This document shows positions 12,472-24,399 of a stretch of 64,000 bases of DNA, piece by piece. The translations under genes were made by a program, and so were the position numbers. The DNA lies in the NCBI RefSeq assembly GCF_030247185.1, contig NC_080571.1, positions 46,789,002-46,853,001 of the forward strand, given 5' to 3'. This DNA comes from Malaya genurostris. Its lineage: Eukaryota > Arthropoda > Insecta > Diptera > Culicidae. The stretch's first letter is position 1; the number at the start of each line of letters is the position of its first letter. A model generated the notes under the pieces. The model was not told the origin of the DNA, did not search any database, and saw only the letters and a list, made by a program, of their open reading frames with translations.

Positions 12472-12633
12472 ATTGGCGAGAGCCACGTGGACGTCCAGCG
12501 AACCGCTTCCAACGATGTGACGAGTGTGGCCTGCGTCAGTTACTCCTTGGCGCGCTGCATAGGTGCGTGTTTACTTGTTTTGTTTCTTTCCCACTGCTTT
12601 CAGCAAGTAACATTAATCAGCAGCAGTAGGTAA
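12472..12633 (+). CDS. Fur1: Furin-like convertase, short alternative last exon
   Basis: After the acceptor at 12470-12471 this frame continues in phase 0 from the exon at 4832-4996. It encodes 53 residues and a TAA stop: IGESHVDVQRTASNDVTSVA, then CVSYSLARCIGACLLVLFLS, ending SSSR. The second half is a hydrophobic stretch of about 20 residues with Cys, interrupted by one Arg. It could serve as a membrane anchor or C-terminal signal. Drosophila Furin 1 is known to be made in C-terminally different isoforms by alternative splicing. This exon would give the short form without the Cys-rich region. Another donor-like GTGCGT lies inside at about 12562. Confidence rests on the phase match, the acceptor and the composition, not on alignment. 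Confidence 0.6.
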   Translation: MGESHVDVQRTASNDVTSVACVSYSLARCIGACLLVLFLSHCFQQVTLISSSR

Positions 12634-14300
12634 TTAATAATGAGTCCAAAATAAACCTAATAACGAAAAAGCGTAAACCAAAAAAAACATAAAATCCAAC
12701 ACAAATCGGATGAAAACCAGGCGCTCGAGGAAAGCACAATTCACCAAATTGTATGATAGTAGGAAAACAAACAAACAGATCGCCGAAAAGAAAACAGAAA
12801 ACTTAAAGCCTTTCCATCACGTAACTGTAATTGCTATTTCGTGCGAAAAAAATTTAGATCAAATTTAAACAATAGTCGATTTTGAACCGTTCGCTAGTGT
12901 TAGCGTTGAAATTTTTGAAACTGACATTTGTAACGCAAACTAAAGTAAAATGACGATTTTTATATGTAACAGACGAAACAACACTAACAACACACATTCA
13001 TACTTACACACATTTATAACGCGGGGAGCAACAACTTTCAAATACAAATAATCACATCACAGAGAAATTATGAGCAACTCATGCATTTTGTACATTTTAA
13101 TGAGATTCAAGGGAAAAGCGTGCATTCGAAACGAAAACAAAAACTGAAACATAAACCATATTAAATCTAGTTAAAGTTAAATTGCAAATGAACAAAAATA
13201 AACAAGAATCACTTGACTAAAAAAAGCCAGCAACGACGATGCTTGGATGCTCGGATGTTTGCAGCTCGATCGAAGAAAAAAAATAGTATAACTTGCAAAG
13301 GTCCCAGTGGAAGGACCAACACTCACAGAACCTATTAGTAGATAATACATACCGATTACCTTCTCGGCTAGGTTAGGAAGGAAGTAAGAGCACAAAAAAC
13401 CGACGGCAACTTATTTGAATTATTCTCGCCCTACCTCGAGACGAGCGTCGAAGAAAGGACGTCTGGTCTCACCGGACAGGAGGAGGAGTTGTTGAAGGGA
13501 AAATCACGGGGATCGACTTGCGGCGTTTCAATTACTGATAATGCCTTAATCTGTTCCGTTCGTCTAAAGAAGATATCACTGGAGCTGGGCGTAAATTGAA
13601 AGTAATTAGGCGGAATGGCACAATCGGTTCGTTGTGGTGACAAAGTGGCAGCGGATCCGGATGAAACAATTATTTTTCCATCAATTGATAAAATGATTTA
13701 AGATGTTTCAATGAAATCGGACACGACAACTAAAATTAAGCCCCAGCTGTCCTGTTGAATGGAGGTTATTAAATCATTTTATCAAACAATGAAACATTTT
13801 ACCGACCGACAATTCATTGAAACAGAACTTTCCAGTTTAATTATCCCCTGATAAATTCGGCGGATGTTGCGTATATGAAAAAAAGAAACGTTTAAAATAA
13901 TATTATTTCAGGAGCATAATTGAATTTAACAATGATATATGTTTGCACAACTTCCAATTAAGGATCATAAGCCATAACTAGTTTATTGTTACAGCATACT
14001 CGAAGCTCGCCAGAGTGCGTTTCGACTTTAATTAATTATATGAATACTGACAACTCAGATGCGAACGAACTCGCACACAAATGCAATAAAACACCAAGAG
14101 ACTCTAACAGACCATTAATGAATGCAATTAAATAAAATGAAAATCGAAACATGCGCCCCGTATTGAATAACAAGGTAAATAAATTATCCTCGTTTTTCGA
14201 TTTTTCACAATCGTACTTCGAGCGAGCGCCGCTCTCCGGTAATTTAATGCAAAAGCTATTGAAAACGATTCCTCTATTTGTGCGCTGAAGTGTCCCTTCC
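12634..14300 (+). other. Probable 3' UTR of the short furin transcript, then intron
   Basis: The sequence after the stop is unique-looking, with no MITE ends or transposase. It has several AATAAA-like signals (for example around 13196). This is the pattern of a long 3' UTR. The end point cannot be set. A short GCAGGCAGACAGGCAGG repeat stands at 14437-14462, just beyond. Confidence 0.35.
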
Positions 14301-15613
14301 CGATCGGGACGAAAAAAGATGAAGAACGTGAAAAGGGGAAGGGGATCGGAACGGAGCGAGCTATTGAATTTTTATTTCAATCTGCCTGCTAAGTGAACCA
14401 AACAGGTCATGTTACCACCTACGCCGGAAATTGGTCCTGGCAGGCAGACAGGCAGGCAGGCAGAGTTTCTAACGATCTGCGTTTGCGGCGGGATAGATAC
14501 CGGCGCGAGGAAGCTAAATTATACCAGCAGAGCTCGCGAAAGGGGTACGGCAGCGACGAAACTAATTACGAACGTTGAACTAGTTCCGAACATGGTTTGT
14601 GGGAACTTCCATTCTAGCGTTCGATGGAAATGAGAAGCACTATCCATGGTTTGCAGATTTATATGTGCAATCAATACATAAAATCGAGTGTGACGGGGTT
14701 ATGTCGCAGATGCGGCCTGGAAAACAATGCATGATGGACAAAATCGCATCTGAAAGTTTGCTTGAAAAAGTTTACTAATTAGAAAAAAATACAAATGTAG
14801 AATCGTAGTAAAAGGACTGCATATTACGCATTCTATTTTTGTAAGTCTAGCTCGACACTCCCAGGCTTACGACGGCGTTTCCACCGGAAATAGCTGATTC
14901 TCTCTTTAAAACGTTTTTGCAGTCTTCAGCTTTCGATTTTTTTATCGATCACGGTATGTCGAAAACGTTCTCTAAACACTTTTTTGCATGTGCGAGTAGT
15001 TCGAATTTTCGCGATGAGGAAGCAAAATTGCGTCGCGTTGCTCTTCTTGATTCGTTACCATTTCTGCAACTGAAAAGAAAATGTCCACATAAAACAGTAG
15101 TCAATGATACTAATTTCACCCCAATTTCATTAGTTTTGCACTGATGTAAACACAAAACATCATTTCATTCGTCAACACGTAAAGTCATCTTTAACATAGC
15201 TTAAATACTATTCAATGCCTCAACGAAAGACAGAATGAGAAATCGCTAGATGATGAGATGATGAGAATAAGAAAAAGACGAAAAGTATTCTCAGAGGCAA
15301 GACCCAACTTGCTAGCTAGCTCCAATCACTGGGTCTATCAATTTCATACTCCTGGGATGTGTTTAAATACATCTTAGAAGGTAACCCGATTAAAAAAAAG
15401 CATCGTTACTTTTTTAAATGAAACATTTCATTCCGGCTCATAGCGTGAGAGTAGCTTCTACAATAGAAAAAAAATCCTGCAATTTTTCAAAAGTTAAATG
15501 ATTTTTATAGCTCTAATGTAAACACCGACGAAATCACACCAATATCCCAAACGTATGCAATTATATCTGCCACACGATTTTGAAACTTGCCATACGATTT
15601 TGATATTTCGACC

Positions 15614-15857
15614 GTCCCACGACAAAAGGGCCTAACTGCAAATGACACTTTCTCTTTGTTTACTTTTTCTTCCACGATTTAACGAACTGATTTTATATTT
15701 GACGCTTTACTCTTTCGCAAAACTTTCAAGGTAAAACTACAAGCTTTCGATTTATATTGGAAACTTTGCAATTTGCAATAATGGCTCCGTAATAATCAAA
15801 AGAGAAAGTAAACAAAAAGAGGCTCTCATTTGCGGTTAGGCCCTTTTGTCGTGGGAC
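15614..15857. mobile_element. MITE with inverted ends GTCCCACGACAAAAGGG
   Basis: GTCCCACGACAAAAGGG at 15614-15630 is repeated exactly in inverse at 15841-15857. The match continues inward through GCCTAAC and CAAATGA and again around AAAGTAAACAAA. The element is 244 bp without a gene. No clear target duplication was seen. Confidence 0.82.
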
Positions 15858-17540
15858 TATCGATTTATACTTCTCTTCGCCAAGCTTGTGTTCAAGTTTT
15901 TTATGCAATCAGTTATTTTTATAGCGTTAAGTTTCTCTACCAGTCTGCGATTTCGGTTGAAGCGATAAACTTTTTCTCAATATCAATCGAGTTCATCTTA
16001 TATAAATTAGAAATTAATCTTATCACTCAAAATTTACCCTGGGTAGTTGTCAATTTCTCCGGCGAAATGACATAATATGGAATTTCATCCGAGCTTGCAT
16101 GACACAAGATCAGAGCATACCAATTAAAGCTTCAAATCGTTTTATGGCACTTTTTGTCTTGCTGTGTAGAAATAACCTACCTCTAGTCTAGCATGCTACA
16201 CTTCCAACAGCTTCGCTTTTGCATCGATTGACCAATCAGAGCGATGCTTTCCCTTTGTTATATCGTTTACTCCTTCAAAACCGTCGTCTATGGCAGGGAA
16301 ATCCGGAAATCCGAAGATTTTTAGCTGACAAAATAGGACACTGCTCGCTACTAATCAAAATTTCAATCATTTATAATTGAAAATACGTGGCTTGATACAT
16401 TCAAATCGAATCTTAGAAATATTTGCAATCAAATAATGAAATTATAATAATAATTGATACAAAATAGACTGAGCTGTAAGTGTTTAAAACCTGACCATAT
16501 TTCTACGTGTATTTTTTCTTGAGTTTCTGATTTGCACCCCTATATGGAAAATAAAGATGTGTTCCACATCAAAAATTTCCGCCATTGTTCACAGAAAAAA
16601 AGCCCGCGTTTGCAGTTGATTTTAGAAATATGCTCAGTCACAGACAAATCTGCAGATCTGGCATCTCTGCTCGGAAAAGAACTGATTAATTAAGTCACTT
16701 CGATGCTCCCGATTATCGGTGCCATTACCCCCGAATGCACAACATCAGAATATAAATCCTCCATTTGAAATTGAAATCTGGAACTGGATGCTAGATTCTG
16801 GAAGTGAATCCTGCATCTGAAACTGTAACTATATTCAGGAAATTAATTTTGAAACTGATCTCTGGAACTGAACCAACCGAAGTGAGGTGCTGTAGGTTCT
16901 GTGAATGTATTCATATTCATTCTACTACTTATAGATTACTTCGACATCTGAAAATGTAGTTATTTTACTTTAAAAGTTTAAAAAGGATGTTTAAAAGCGT
17001 CAAATTTCGGTCTACGGTTTTGAATGATAATATTGAATGTATACAACATTGTTAGTTTTATTTAGTCGGAGCAAATTCATCTGCTCCTCAAGAAATGTTT
17101 CAATTTCTTCAAACGAAGGTCGAATGCGAAACTGCTTGCAGTCAACAGCGAGCGTATTTTTTCGCTCCATTGCACAGTTATCTGAAACGGCAAATCATCG
17201 AGATCAAAATATTTTCTCTATTATTTTCCTTGTTGTGGTTGGTGTCTTCCTGAAAGTTGTTTGTAATAAAATGGCGCTTCTTTCGATGTAAAAAATCATT
17301 GAAGTGGTGCATGTTTGAATTGAAATCTGGAATCTACCTTTCCTAATTGAACTTAAAATAGATTGTAATTCACTGCAAAGTTGTACGGAACTTTATTTTG
17401 ATCAACTTTGCTAAAGAAGCTAGCTTTCCATTTGATCGAGTTACAACAATTTTTCTTAGTAAAAGTAAGGTGATTCTTAAAAAATAACTTTTTCGTGAGA
17501 AGTTTTACGAGAAACTCGTCTTCGGAAGAAGAGTTGTCAA
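15858..17540. other. Furin intron with a solo hAT-MITE end at 16641-16669
   Basis: No gene is recognised. At 16641-16669 stands CAGACAAATCTGCAGATCTG followed by GCATCTCTG. It is the right end of the hAT-type MITE family seen complete at 47388, 53521 and 62783. The left end is missing, so this is a truncated copy. Confidence 0.6.
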
Positions 17541-17928
17541 ACTAATTGTTGCGCACAATTTTGTTTGTGTCGACCGTCTCGGTTGGGATGTTGTGGAGTT
17601 GACACTCACTAAGTCTCTGGCTTCAGCAGGCATGAAACCTTCTCATGTGTTGAACCAACATCCGCATGATACATAAATTGGATTGGATAAATGATTTCAA
17701 GCTAACATGACATGGAAAATTGGTCACCATCGAATTTGGTGCGAAATCGTGGTCAATGTTTGAACATTTTCAATCTGGAAAAATCACCGATGGCATGTTT
17801 TCGCTTGAATCCAGTGTCAAATGTGTGGATTTGTGGACGAGCGAAAACAAGTATTTTAAAGAACACATTTCAAATAAGCCAATTGAGATTGGCGTCATTG
17901 ATGTAAATCAGGAAGACAAGATATCTAA

Positions 17929-18641
17929 TACTATGTTCACACCTGCAGAAAATAACATGTTGTAATGATAGTAATATGAAGTTAAAACCGCACTGTTCAC
18001 ACTCAGATTATGCTATACACATGACATACCGCTTGTTATTGAGTTTGTTTAGAAACAAACTGCAAAAATGCTTACGCCGCAGGTAGAGAAGAAAAAAGTA
18101 CGTTAACAACATCCGGAAAATAAGAAGTCAGGTACTTCTTCTAGCTGCTTCAGAACGTTGGTCATTTAAGAAAAAATAAATACATTGCAACAGTAAATGA
18201 CCAAAAAAGACATCTCTTAATACAAAAAACAAAAATGATTGTACCAGTTTCCAGTTTTGTTTTGTTATGATTACATGGCTACTTTGATGGAAAACTGCTG
18301 TTGTTGAACAGTTTGTCAATTGACATAGTCGACGGAAAATGCTAGCAGGGTTGTGCTGTACTGACAATTATATCATGTTTTTTATGGCATTTTCGTTTTT
18401 AACGGTGGCACTACAACAGTGTAAGAAAGAAAAGGATGCCTTGATTACACCCAAATTGGAGCGAATATGGTGACTGCTGCACTACACCGGTGCAGCGCTA
18501 AAAACAAAATTGGCATTAGGGAAAACATGTTTTAATGTGACGCTTCTGAATATGAAATAACGCAAAAGTAAAACATGTTATTTCGCTTAAAACATGAAAT
18601 CAGAGTTAAAACTCGTTTTAACTCATAGTGTAAACATAGTA
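17929..18641. mobile_element. MITE-like insertion splitting an older sequence
   Basis: TACTATGTTCACAC at 17929 is matched in inverse by the stretch ending at 18641 (GTGTAAACATAGTA). The 713 bp between have no gene. Immediately to the right lies a reverse-transcriptase relic, and to the left an open frame of unknown kind (17720-17928). The insertion may split one older retroelement copy. Confidence 0.55.
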
Positions 18642-18651
18642 TAAGGCGACA

Positions 18652-18725
18652 TTCCGCACTACCTCTGGCATACGGTGAAGAAGTCACCTTGGACCTCTTC
18701 TGTTTATGACTTACATCAATGACGA
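18652..18725 (+). pseudogene. Small relic of a non-LTR reverse transcriptase
   Basis: Translation gives RTTSGIR, a stop, then RSHLGPLLFMTYINDDNG. That is the conserved GIRQGSHLGPLLF-xx-IND block of non-LTR reverse transcriptases (RT motif B and what follows), with the Gln codon turned into TGA. The surrounding frames are decayed. The clade cannot be told. Confidence 0.7.
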
Positions 18726-20994
18726 TAATGGATTTCGATGTAATTTCACCAGTTTAGCTTTAAAGATATTTTCCGATAAACTTTTTCTCTACTTTCCTGA
18801 GGAAATTGATGGTTTGAGTTGACTAGAATTTATACCACGTGGAAATCAATTACATATAGTTTAAATGGTCGTTTGAAACTTGGCAATCAATTTAACCCCT
18901 CTTCGATTTCTACTGAAATTTTGGTTTATATTCCCGAAAAAAGTTGATCGCGATTTACAAAAATTGTTCGGTCTTGAGAAATCAATTTCTTACCGTCGCA
19001 ATGATCACACAGAACTTGTTAATGAGCTTATCTCGATTTCTCGGGCATCAATCGGTCAGTTATCAAACGTTATTCATCTAATTTAGAAAATTTTACAGAA
19101 TTGAAAGCTGATGAACTGAAAGTGTTCACACGAAGGTTATTTTCATTCGTGCACCCTGCTATTCTCACCAAATCCCATTTTTTGTTAAACTTAATCTTTG
19201 TGAAGAAAGCGGTTTCCATGAGCACTGAAAATGTTCAGGTTTGAAAGCCGACTTCAGACACTGGGTTTTGCTTAAAAATTCTGCCAATATCTAGGAGATA
19301 ATTCGAAATCCGGCCGATTTTGTCATCATTAGTTTACCATAAGCAATAAACCAAGTTTCCTCTTAATGAAATCACTCTACAACATTTTCATAACAGCTTA
19401 AATCTTCGCGAATTTCATCACCTGCCACGCTGTCACCGCATGGAGACAGCTTCATTCGCGTCGCTAGCCTCGACCTCAATAGCTCTGTTTATTGACATAC
19501 TTGACCAGTTTGTACAGTTTAAAATTGAAAAATAATATTGTTGTCAATTACGACGGTTTTTGTCCAGTTCATATATTTTTTTCAATACTCTGTCCTCCCC
19601 TCTTCAACTGACCGGAGCCTGGCTAGCAAACAGATAAAAATACTGGTCACATAAACCAAACGGACAGAATAATTAATTAAGTCTATCTGTTGCCTGACTG
19701 CCACTGGTGGTCGTCGTCTCGCACCACCGGATAATTCTGAACCGAATGGAGTGAAACTGAAATCGCAGCTCTGAAGTCACGGGTTTGCACGGGTCGTGAA
19801 TGATTAGCAACTGATTGCCTCGGACGACAAACACGGTCGAGATTCATCAACTGACACAGCTTGTTTGACGATGAAAGTGTAAATCTGCTGAGACTTTGCT
19901 GAGCTGTATTTGATGAAAGGCGATAACTCTCATCACACTGTAAATGACTTGGTTGATCTGATTGCAAGAATTGATTCCGTTGGCACTGCTAAAGAATATT
20001 CAGCTCTTTCCCAAGTATGCTGATCTATTCATGGTATCCTGAATGAAATCTCAGACATCAGCAATTTTACATATTAATGAACCGTTAGCATTTATAATCA
20101 TACTAATGCGATGTAAAATTATGTTCGAGAGACCAAGCTTAGTTAATGTGGACATAACAAAAATAATCAAAAAAAGTTTCGACAAGCGATGAGGGAGTAA
20201 CGGTTTGTCCTGAAACCTCAACCCGTATCAACCCCTTTTGAACCAATACAAGCATTCCAGCGATCAATCCAATTTTCCATGCACTTGCCATAAGCAAGGT
20301 TGGCTTTTATCGTATCAAAGAACGCTCACCAGCAACTCTTCACAGGACTGAGTCAGTGCCATCAAAGAGAGGCGGATATCATCGCAACAACAAACACCCG
20401 GCATGGCTCATTTAACATAGAATAGACACCAGTGCGAGAGCGAATTTCTCAAAGTTTAGCACGCTGCTGTGGGGATCTTCTCTGAAGCAACAAACGGTCG
20501 CTTATTCTTGTTTCGCGGTCCGATTCTATACAGGCAGTTGATAATTTCGATAGAATCATTTTACTATTGCCGCTTATTCTAACTATGTGCATATAACATT
20601 TGTATAAGTTGTGTCTATGAAAATGTCTGTGAATGCTCCTGTGAATGAGAATCATCAAGTTGAATCATCGATTCGATTTTCTGCGATAATTGTCAACTTG
20701 CGATTCTCTCTTGGGAAATTCCACACAGCAACGATCATTATCAGACTGTAATTTTTTTAAGGGCGTGAAATACTCACAGTATGAAGTAGAGCGAAGAAAT
20801 GTAGTAAAATTCTCTCACGGTTCATGCATTGAGAGACTCGAGTTCTTGTAGCATCTTCTACCGGATTGAAAATGTTGTATACAATATAGATAGCAATATA
20901 GCAGCTTCTGTCAAATTTTCGGCAATCACCAACACTGGCCATAAGTTTCGGTCGGGATGGCCTTCAGTTCCTTCAGAGAATTACTTTTTTTGTC
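18726..20994. other. Furin intron, no clear feature
   Basis: Short open frames at 18880-19086 and 19683-19967 show no motif I recognise. No inverted-repeat structure was noticed. Confidence 0.4.
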
Positions 20995-21461
20995 CTCGAT
21001 CCAGTTATGGTGCGTTCCCCAAAATAGTAACCAAAAACTGCTGCACCGATTCATAAGAGATGCCAAGATCCTCTTCTATCTCTCTATTGCTAACACAGCG
21101 ATTTTCAAACACAATTTCGATCACATATTCGATGTTATCGTCGTTACGAAGGTGGACGGACGAGCAGTATGAGGCAAATTTTCTGCGATCTTACGACCCT
21201 CACTGAATGCTTTATGCCACTCAAATACTTGCGTTCTCGATTGAGTAGACTCCTCAAAACACTTCTGCAACAATTTTAATGATTCCGTAGCAGAAATTCC
21301 ATTTGAAACACAACAAAGAAAATCATCCAGCGGCGTCTAATCGCAGCTTCTCGGAGGCCAGTTCGCATTACCATTTTTGCTGGTTATTCGATTTTCACAG
21401 ATTGCTCGCAGAACATCGATTGTTACGTTTGCTGTGTGGCATATAGCGCCGTCCTGTTGAA
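20995..21461 (-). pseudogene. Mariner transposase relic with halves in permuted order
   Basis: Reading down from 21461, the first part is the C-terminal catalytic block: QDGAICHTANVTIDVL, then ENRITSKNGNANWPPRSCD, a stop, and TPLDDFL. This holds the second and third Asp of a mariner-type DDD triad. Directly after, in the same frame, comes what is normally the N-terminal part: SATESLKLLQKCFEESTQSR, then TQVFEWHKAFSEGRKIAENL, then ARPSTF. The normal order is reversed, so this is a rearranged or doubly inserted relic. It is not functional. Confidence 0.75.
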
Positions 21462-21954
21462 ACCAAACAATTTTCATAAAAATAATCTTTGAAATCTATC
21501 AAACCGTTTTTTTTATAATTGAATTTTTAAATTCGAATTATTTGAATTTTTTATTGTAAGAAAAATTAATTTATTACTTCAAAGAAAATTGAATAACCTC
21601 ATTTTTAAGACGACAACATTTTTTATCATTAAATTGGCGAAATGATGGTTTTTCTACAGTTTTGAAGAGAATAATGAAATTAAGTATCAGATGACTAAAA
21701 AATATGATTCTATGGAGTTCATTACAATTCGAATATTGCCAACAATGTTTCACAAGTAAAGATCTTAGAATGCAAAATCGGGTGCTTTGGGGCCAGAGCG
21801 CTATAGACAGCTTTGAGACACTGTTCATGAACAGATAAAAAAGAGAAAGAATCAGCAACGGCCCTACAATGTGCCGTTTCGAAAAAAAACGAGAAAAGTC
21901 CTCAACACCTAGAAAATTTGTAAAAATAACGCTAAGCTAATGTACTACTGTGGG

Positions 21955-22570
21955 CAAAAAATAGTAAGACTTTCTTCATAACTTCAAAACTTTTTATTTA
22001 TTCTTCCAAATCTATTTGGTTCCTCTCAATACACTTGTGTCGCCGTTTTTTGCAATCCTCGAAACAGTTGTGAAAGTCAATTTTCCGGAATAGCCTTCAA
22101 TGCGCGTAGCGATTCACGTTTGATGTCTTCAATTGACACAAAACTGTTTCCCCGGAACAACCGTTTGCGTTTGCTGAAGTCACAGGGAGCTAAATCAGGC
22201 GGATACGGTGGTTGCGGAACAATCTTGGTAGAATTTTTGATGAAAAAATCACGAAGAACCAGTGCAATATGCGACGGTGCATTATCATGGTGCAAAAACC
22301 AAGAGTTGTCGGCCCATAATTCCGGTCTCTTTTTGTTTACGAATAGCTTCACGCAAATGACGCATAAAACTCAAATAGTATTCCTTGTTGATAGTTTGGC
22401 CGGTCGAAAGGAATTCGGAGTGCACCATATTTCCATAATCAAAGAAACTGTCAACATTGCCAGGACGGTCGTTCGTCGTCAATGTGTTCTCGAACCTCTT
22501 TGAACAACTAGTACCAATCGAAAACATTTGCTCGCAACATACAATTATCATCGAAGACTTTTGCAACATT
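21955..22570 (-). pseudogene. Mariner (DD34D) transposase relic with internal deletions
   Basis: Minus-strand frames give FFDYGNMVHSEFLSTGQTIN, EYYLSFMRHLREAIRK, then in another frame KKRPELWADNSWFLHHDNAP and PYPPDLAPCDF. There are 34 residues between the Asp of HHDN and the last Asp, the mariner DD34D spacing. The GDESW block with the first Asp is missing. A possible left end (ACTGTGGGCAAAAAATAGTA) is at 21948-21967. The right side is truncated by about 22640. Confidence 0.85.
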
Positions 22571-22913
22571 CTGAACGTTTCGGTACCAGAAATTTGATTT
22601 CGCTCACCAAATTTACTGGAACTTCTTTGTTGTTATTTCACTCATTGTAAAAATCGTCGATTGCACTTTTAATACTTCAGAAAGGCAGTCTACGTCTACT
22701 AAACGTTTAATGGAGTAGCATTATTCAAAGTTTTATCAATTGAAACAATTATAAATTCAACTATGATAGTTGATGATGGTTCTGTCTTGGGCCAAATGTT
22801 AGAAAATTCTCATGTAGAAATTACCAAAGTATCTGTTTATAAAAATATCACAATGAAAGTTAGGAGGTATATTGAAATGCCAGAATGCGGAACGTTTAAA
22901 TACCTTTCATCTA

Positions 22914-24054
22914 AGGAGTGTATCGAAAAGTAGTTAGCAACATTGATTATTGATTAAAAAAGTGAAAAAAAAACATATTTTGACATCAGTTTTCGAGATA
23001 TTGTAGAAAAATTACATTACAATTACAACTCCTGCATGTTTTGGGACACTGTACCTTCCTTCCGAAAGTGCCGCTTGACAATTGCCCAATACCTTTCAAT
23101 TGGCAGAAGATCCGGGCAGTTCGGTGGGCGGATGTCCTTTTCTACGAATTGTACATTATTTTTTGACAACCACTGTAGAACGGAGTTGGCGTAGTGGGCT
23201 GAAGCCAAATCCGGCCAGAAGAGAGCCTTATGCTTTCTGTACAGTGGCAGCATTCTCTTCTTCAAACATTCTTCCTCGTACACCTTGGCGTTAATTGTGC
23301 CTTTCGTGAAGAAAATCGACGACCCCAAACCACAGGTACAAATTGCTTGCCAGACCAACACCTTCTGCCCAAACTTTTCCATCGCCACCGTGGTGTCAGC
23401 GTCGTCCAGGTCCTGGTACACTGGTTCGGGCAGCGCTCGAGAGTCTTCCTTGGCGTAGGTTTCGTCGTCGATCAGGATGCATCTGTCCTTATTCTGTAGA
23501 ATTCGGTTATACAGTTTTCGCGCTTTTGTTTTGGCCTGAACTTGTTGTACCAGGGACTTTTTCGACACCTTCTGTTTCTTGTACGTTTTCAGGGAGTTCC
23601 GTTGAATCATCCCGATGCTGGTGTTGAACTATTTGGCCAAATCCCGCGTCGACGCCGATGGGTTTGTTTCTGATGTACTCAACCACTTTTAGGTCCCGGC
23701 CGGGCTGGCTGGGACCCGTTTTCTTACCGGATCGGGGCAAATCCTTCATGGAAAGGGTCTTACCGAACTTCTCGATAATATTTTTGACACTGGTGTGGTG
23801 CACTTTCACCCGTTTTGCAATTTCGTTGTACGTGACACCACTTTCTGAGCACCAAGTGTGCAGAATTTTCTTTCGCGTTTCCGGATCAATTCGACTCATC
23901 ATTTTCGAACGATAAACCGTACCGAAACCAATCGATTGAGCAGCTGTTATTGACATGTAAACAAACATGTCACCGCAAAACACGCTGCGAAAAATTAAGC
24001 CATTTCAGAGTAATAACTGTTTGAATGTAGCTAATTACTTATCGATACACTCCT
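22914..24054 (-). mobile_element. DD37E Tc1/mariner element with 28-bp inverted ends
   Basis: AGGAGTGTATCGAAAAGTAG at 22914 and the complement of the sequence ending at 24054 (AGGAGTGTATCGATAAGTAA read inward) form inverted ends of about 28 bp with three mismatches. TA flanks both sides (22912-22913 and 24055-24056). The length is 1141 bp. It holds one transposase gene on the minus strand with few breaks and appears younger than the other mariner relics here. Confidence 0.93.
23023..23983 (-). pseudogene. DD37E transposase, one apparent frameshift
   Basis: The first frame (23983-23507) holds the helix-turn-helix region: PETRKKILHTWCSESGVTYN, EIAKRVKVHHTSVKNIIEKF and a linker with GRDLKVVEYI. 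The second frame (23610-23023) continues with KTKARKLYNRILQNKDRCIL, the first Asp in IDDETYAKEDSRALPEPVYQ, KVLVWQAICTCGLGS, the second Asp in WPDLASAHYANSVLQWL, and the Glu in PPNCPDLLPIERYWAIVKRH. I count 37 residues between the second Asp and the Glu, so it is of the DD37E type described from mosquitoes. The frame change lies near 23520-23600. All catalytic residues are present. Confidence 0.9.
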
Positions 24055-24156
24055 TACAGTTTAAAAAAATGTCAAGTGAAAAATGACCCAAGGCTGACGA
24101 CTCAGAAATGGTAGCTTTTTAAATTTTATTTTCCACCGTCCAAAACAGTTACCTAA

Positions 24157-24358
24157 GGGTGAAGCCAGAGAGAAAGCGACAAGCGACGCAAAGCGAAGCT
24201 ATGACAGATCGCGCGGCAGAGCTCCGTCCACTCAAGTTCATCATCGAGTCATTTTTCTGCTGAACTTGAATAGACGGAGCTCTGCCGCGCGACTTCGTGC
24301 GATCTGTCAGGTTTCGAATCGCTTCGCGTCGTGTGTCGCTTTCTCTCTGGCTTCACCC
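24157..24358. mobile_element. PIF/Harbinger-like MITE with TAA target duplication
   Basis: The element is 202 bp and nearly a full hairpin. GGGTGAAGCCAGAGAGAAAG at 24157 is matched in inverse at the right end (24358), and the arms continue inward through AGCGAC, GCGACGC and a second block around GCGCGGCAGAGCTCCGTC. TAA stands on both sides (24154-24156 and 24359-24361). A 3-bp TWA duplication fits the PIF/Harbinger superfamily. It has no coding capacity. Confidence 0.88.
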
Positions 24359-24399
24359 TAAGACACCATATCAATCGTAAGGTTAGAGTCAATTTTTTA

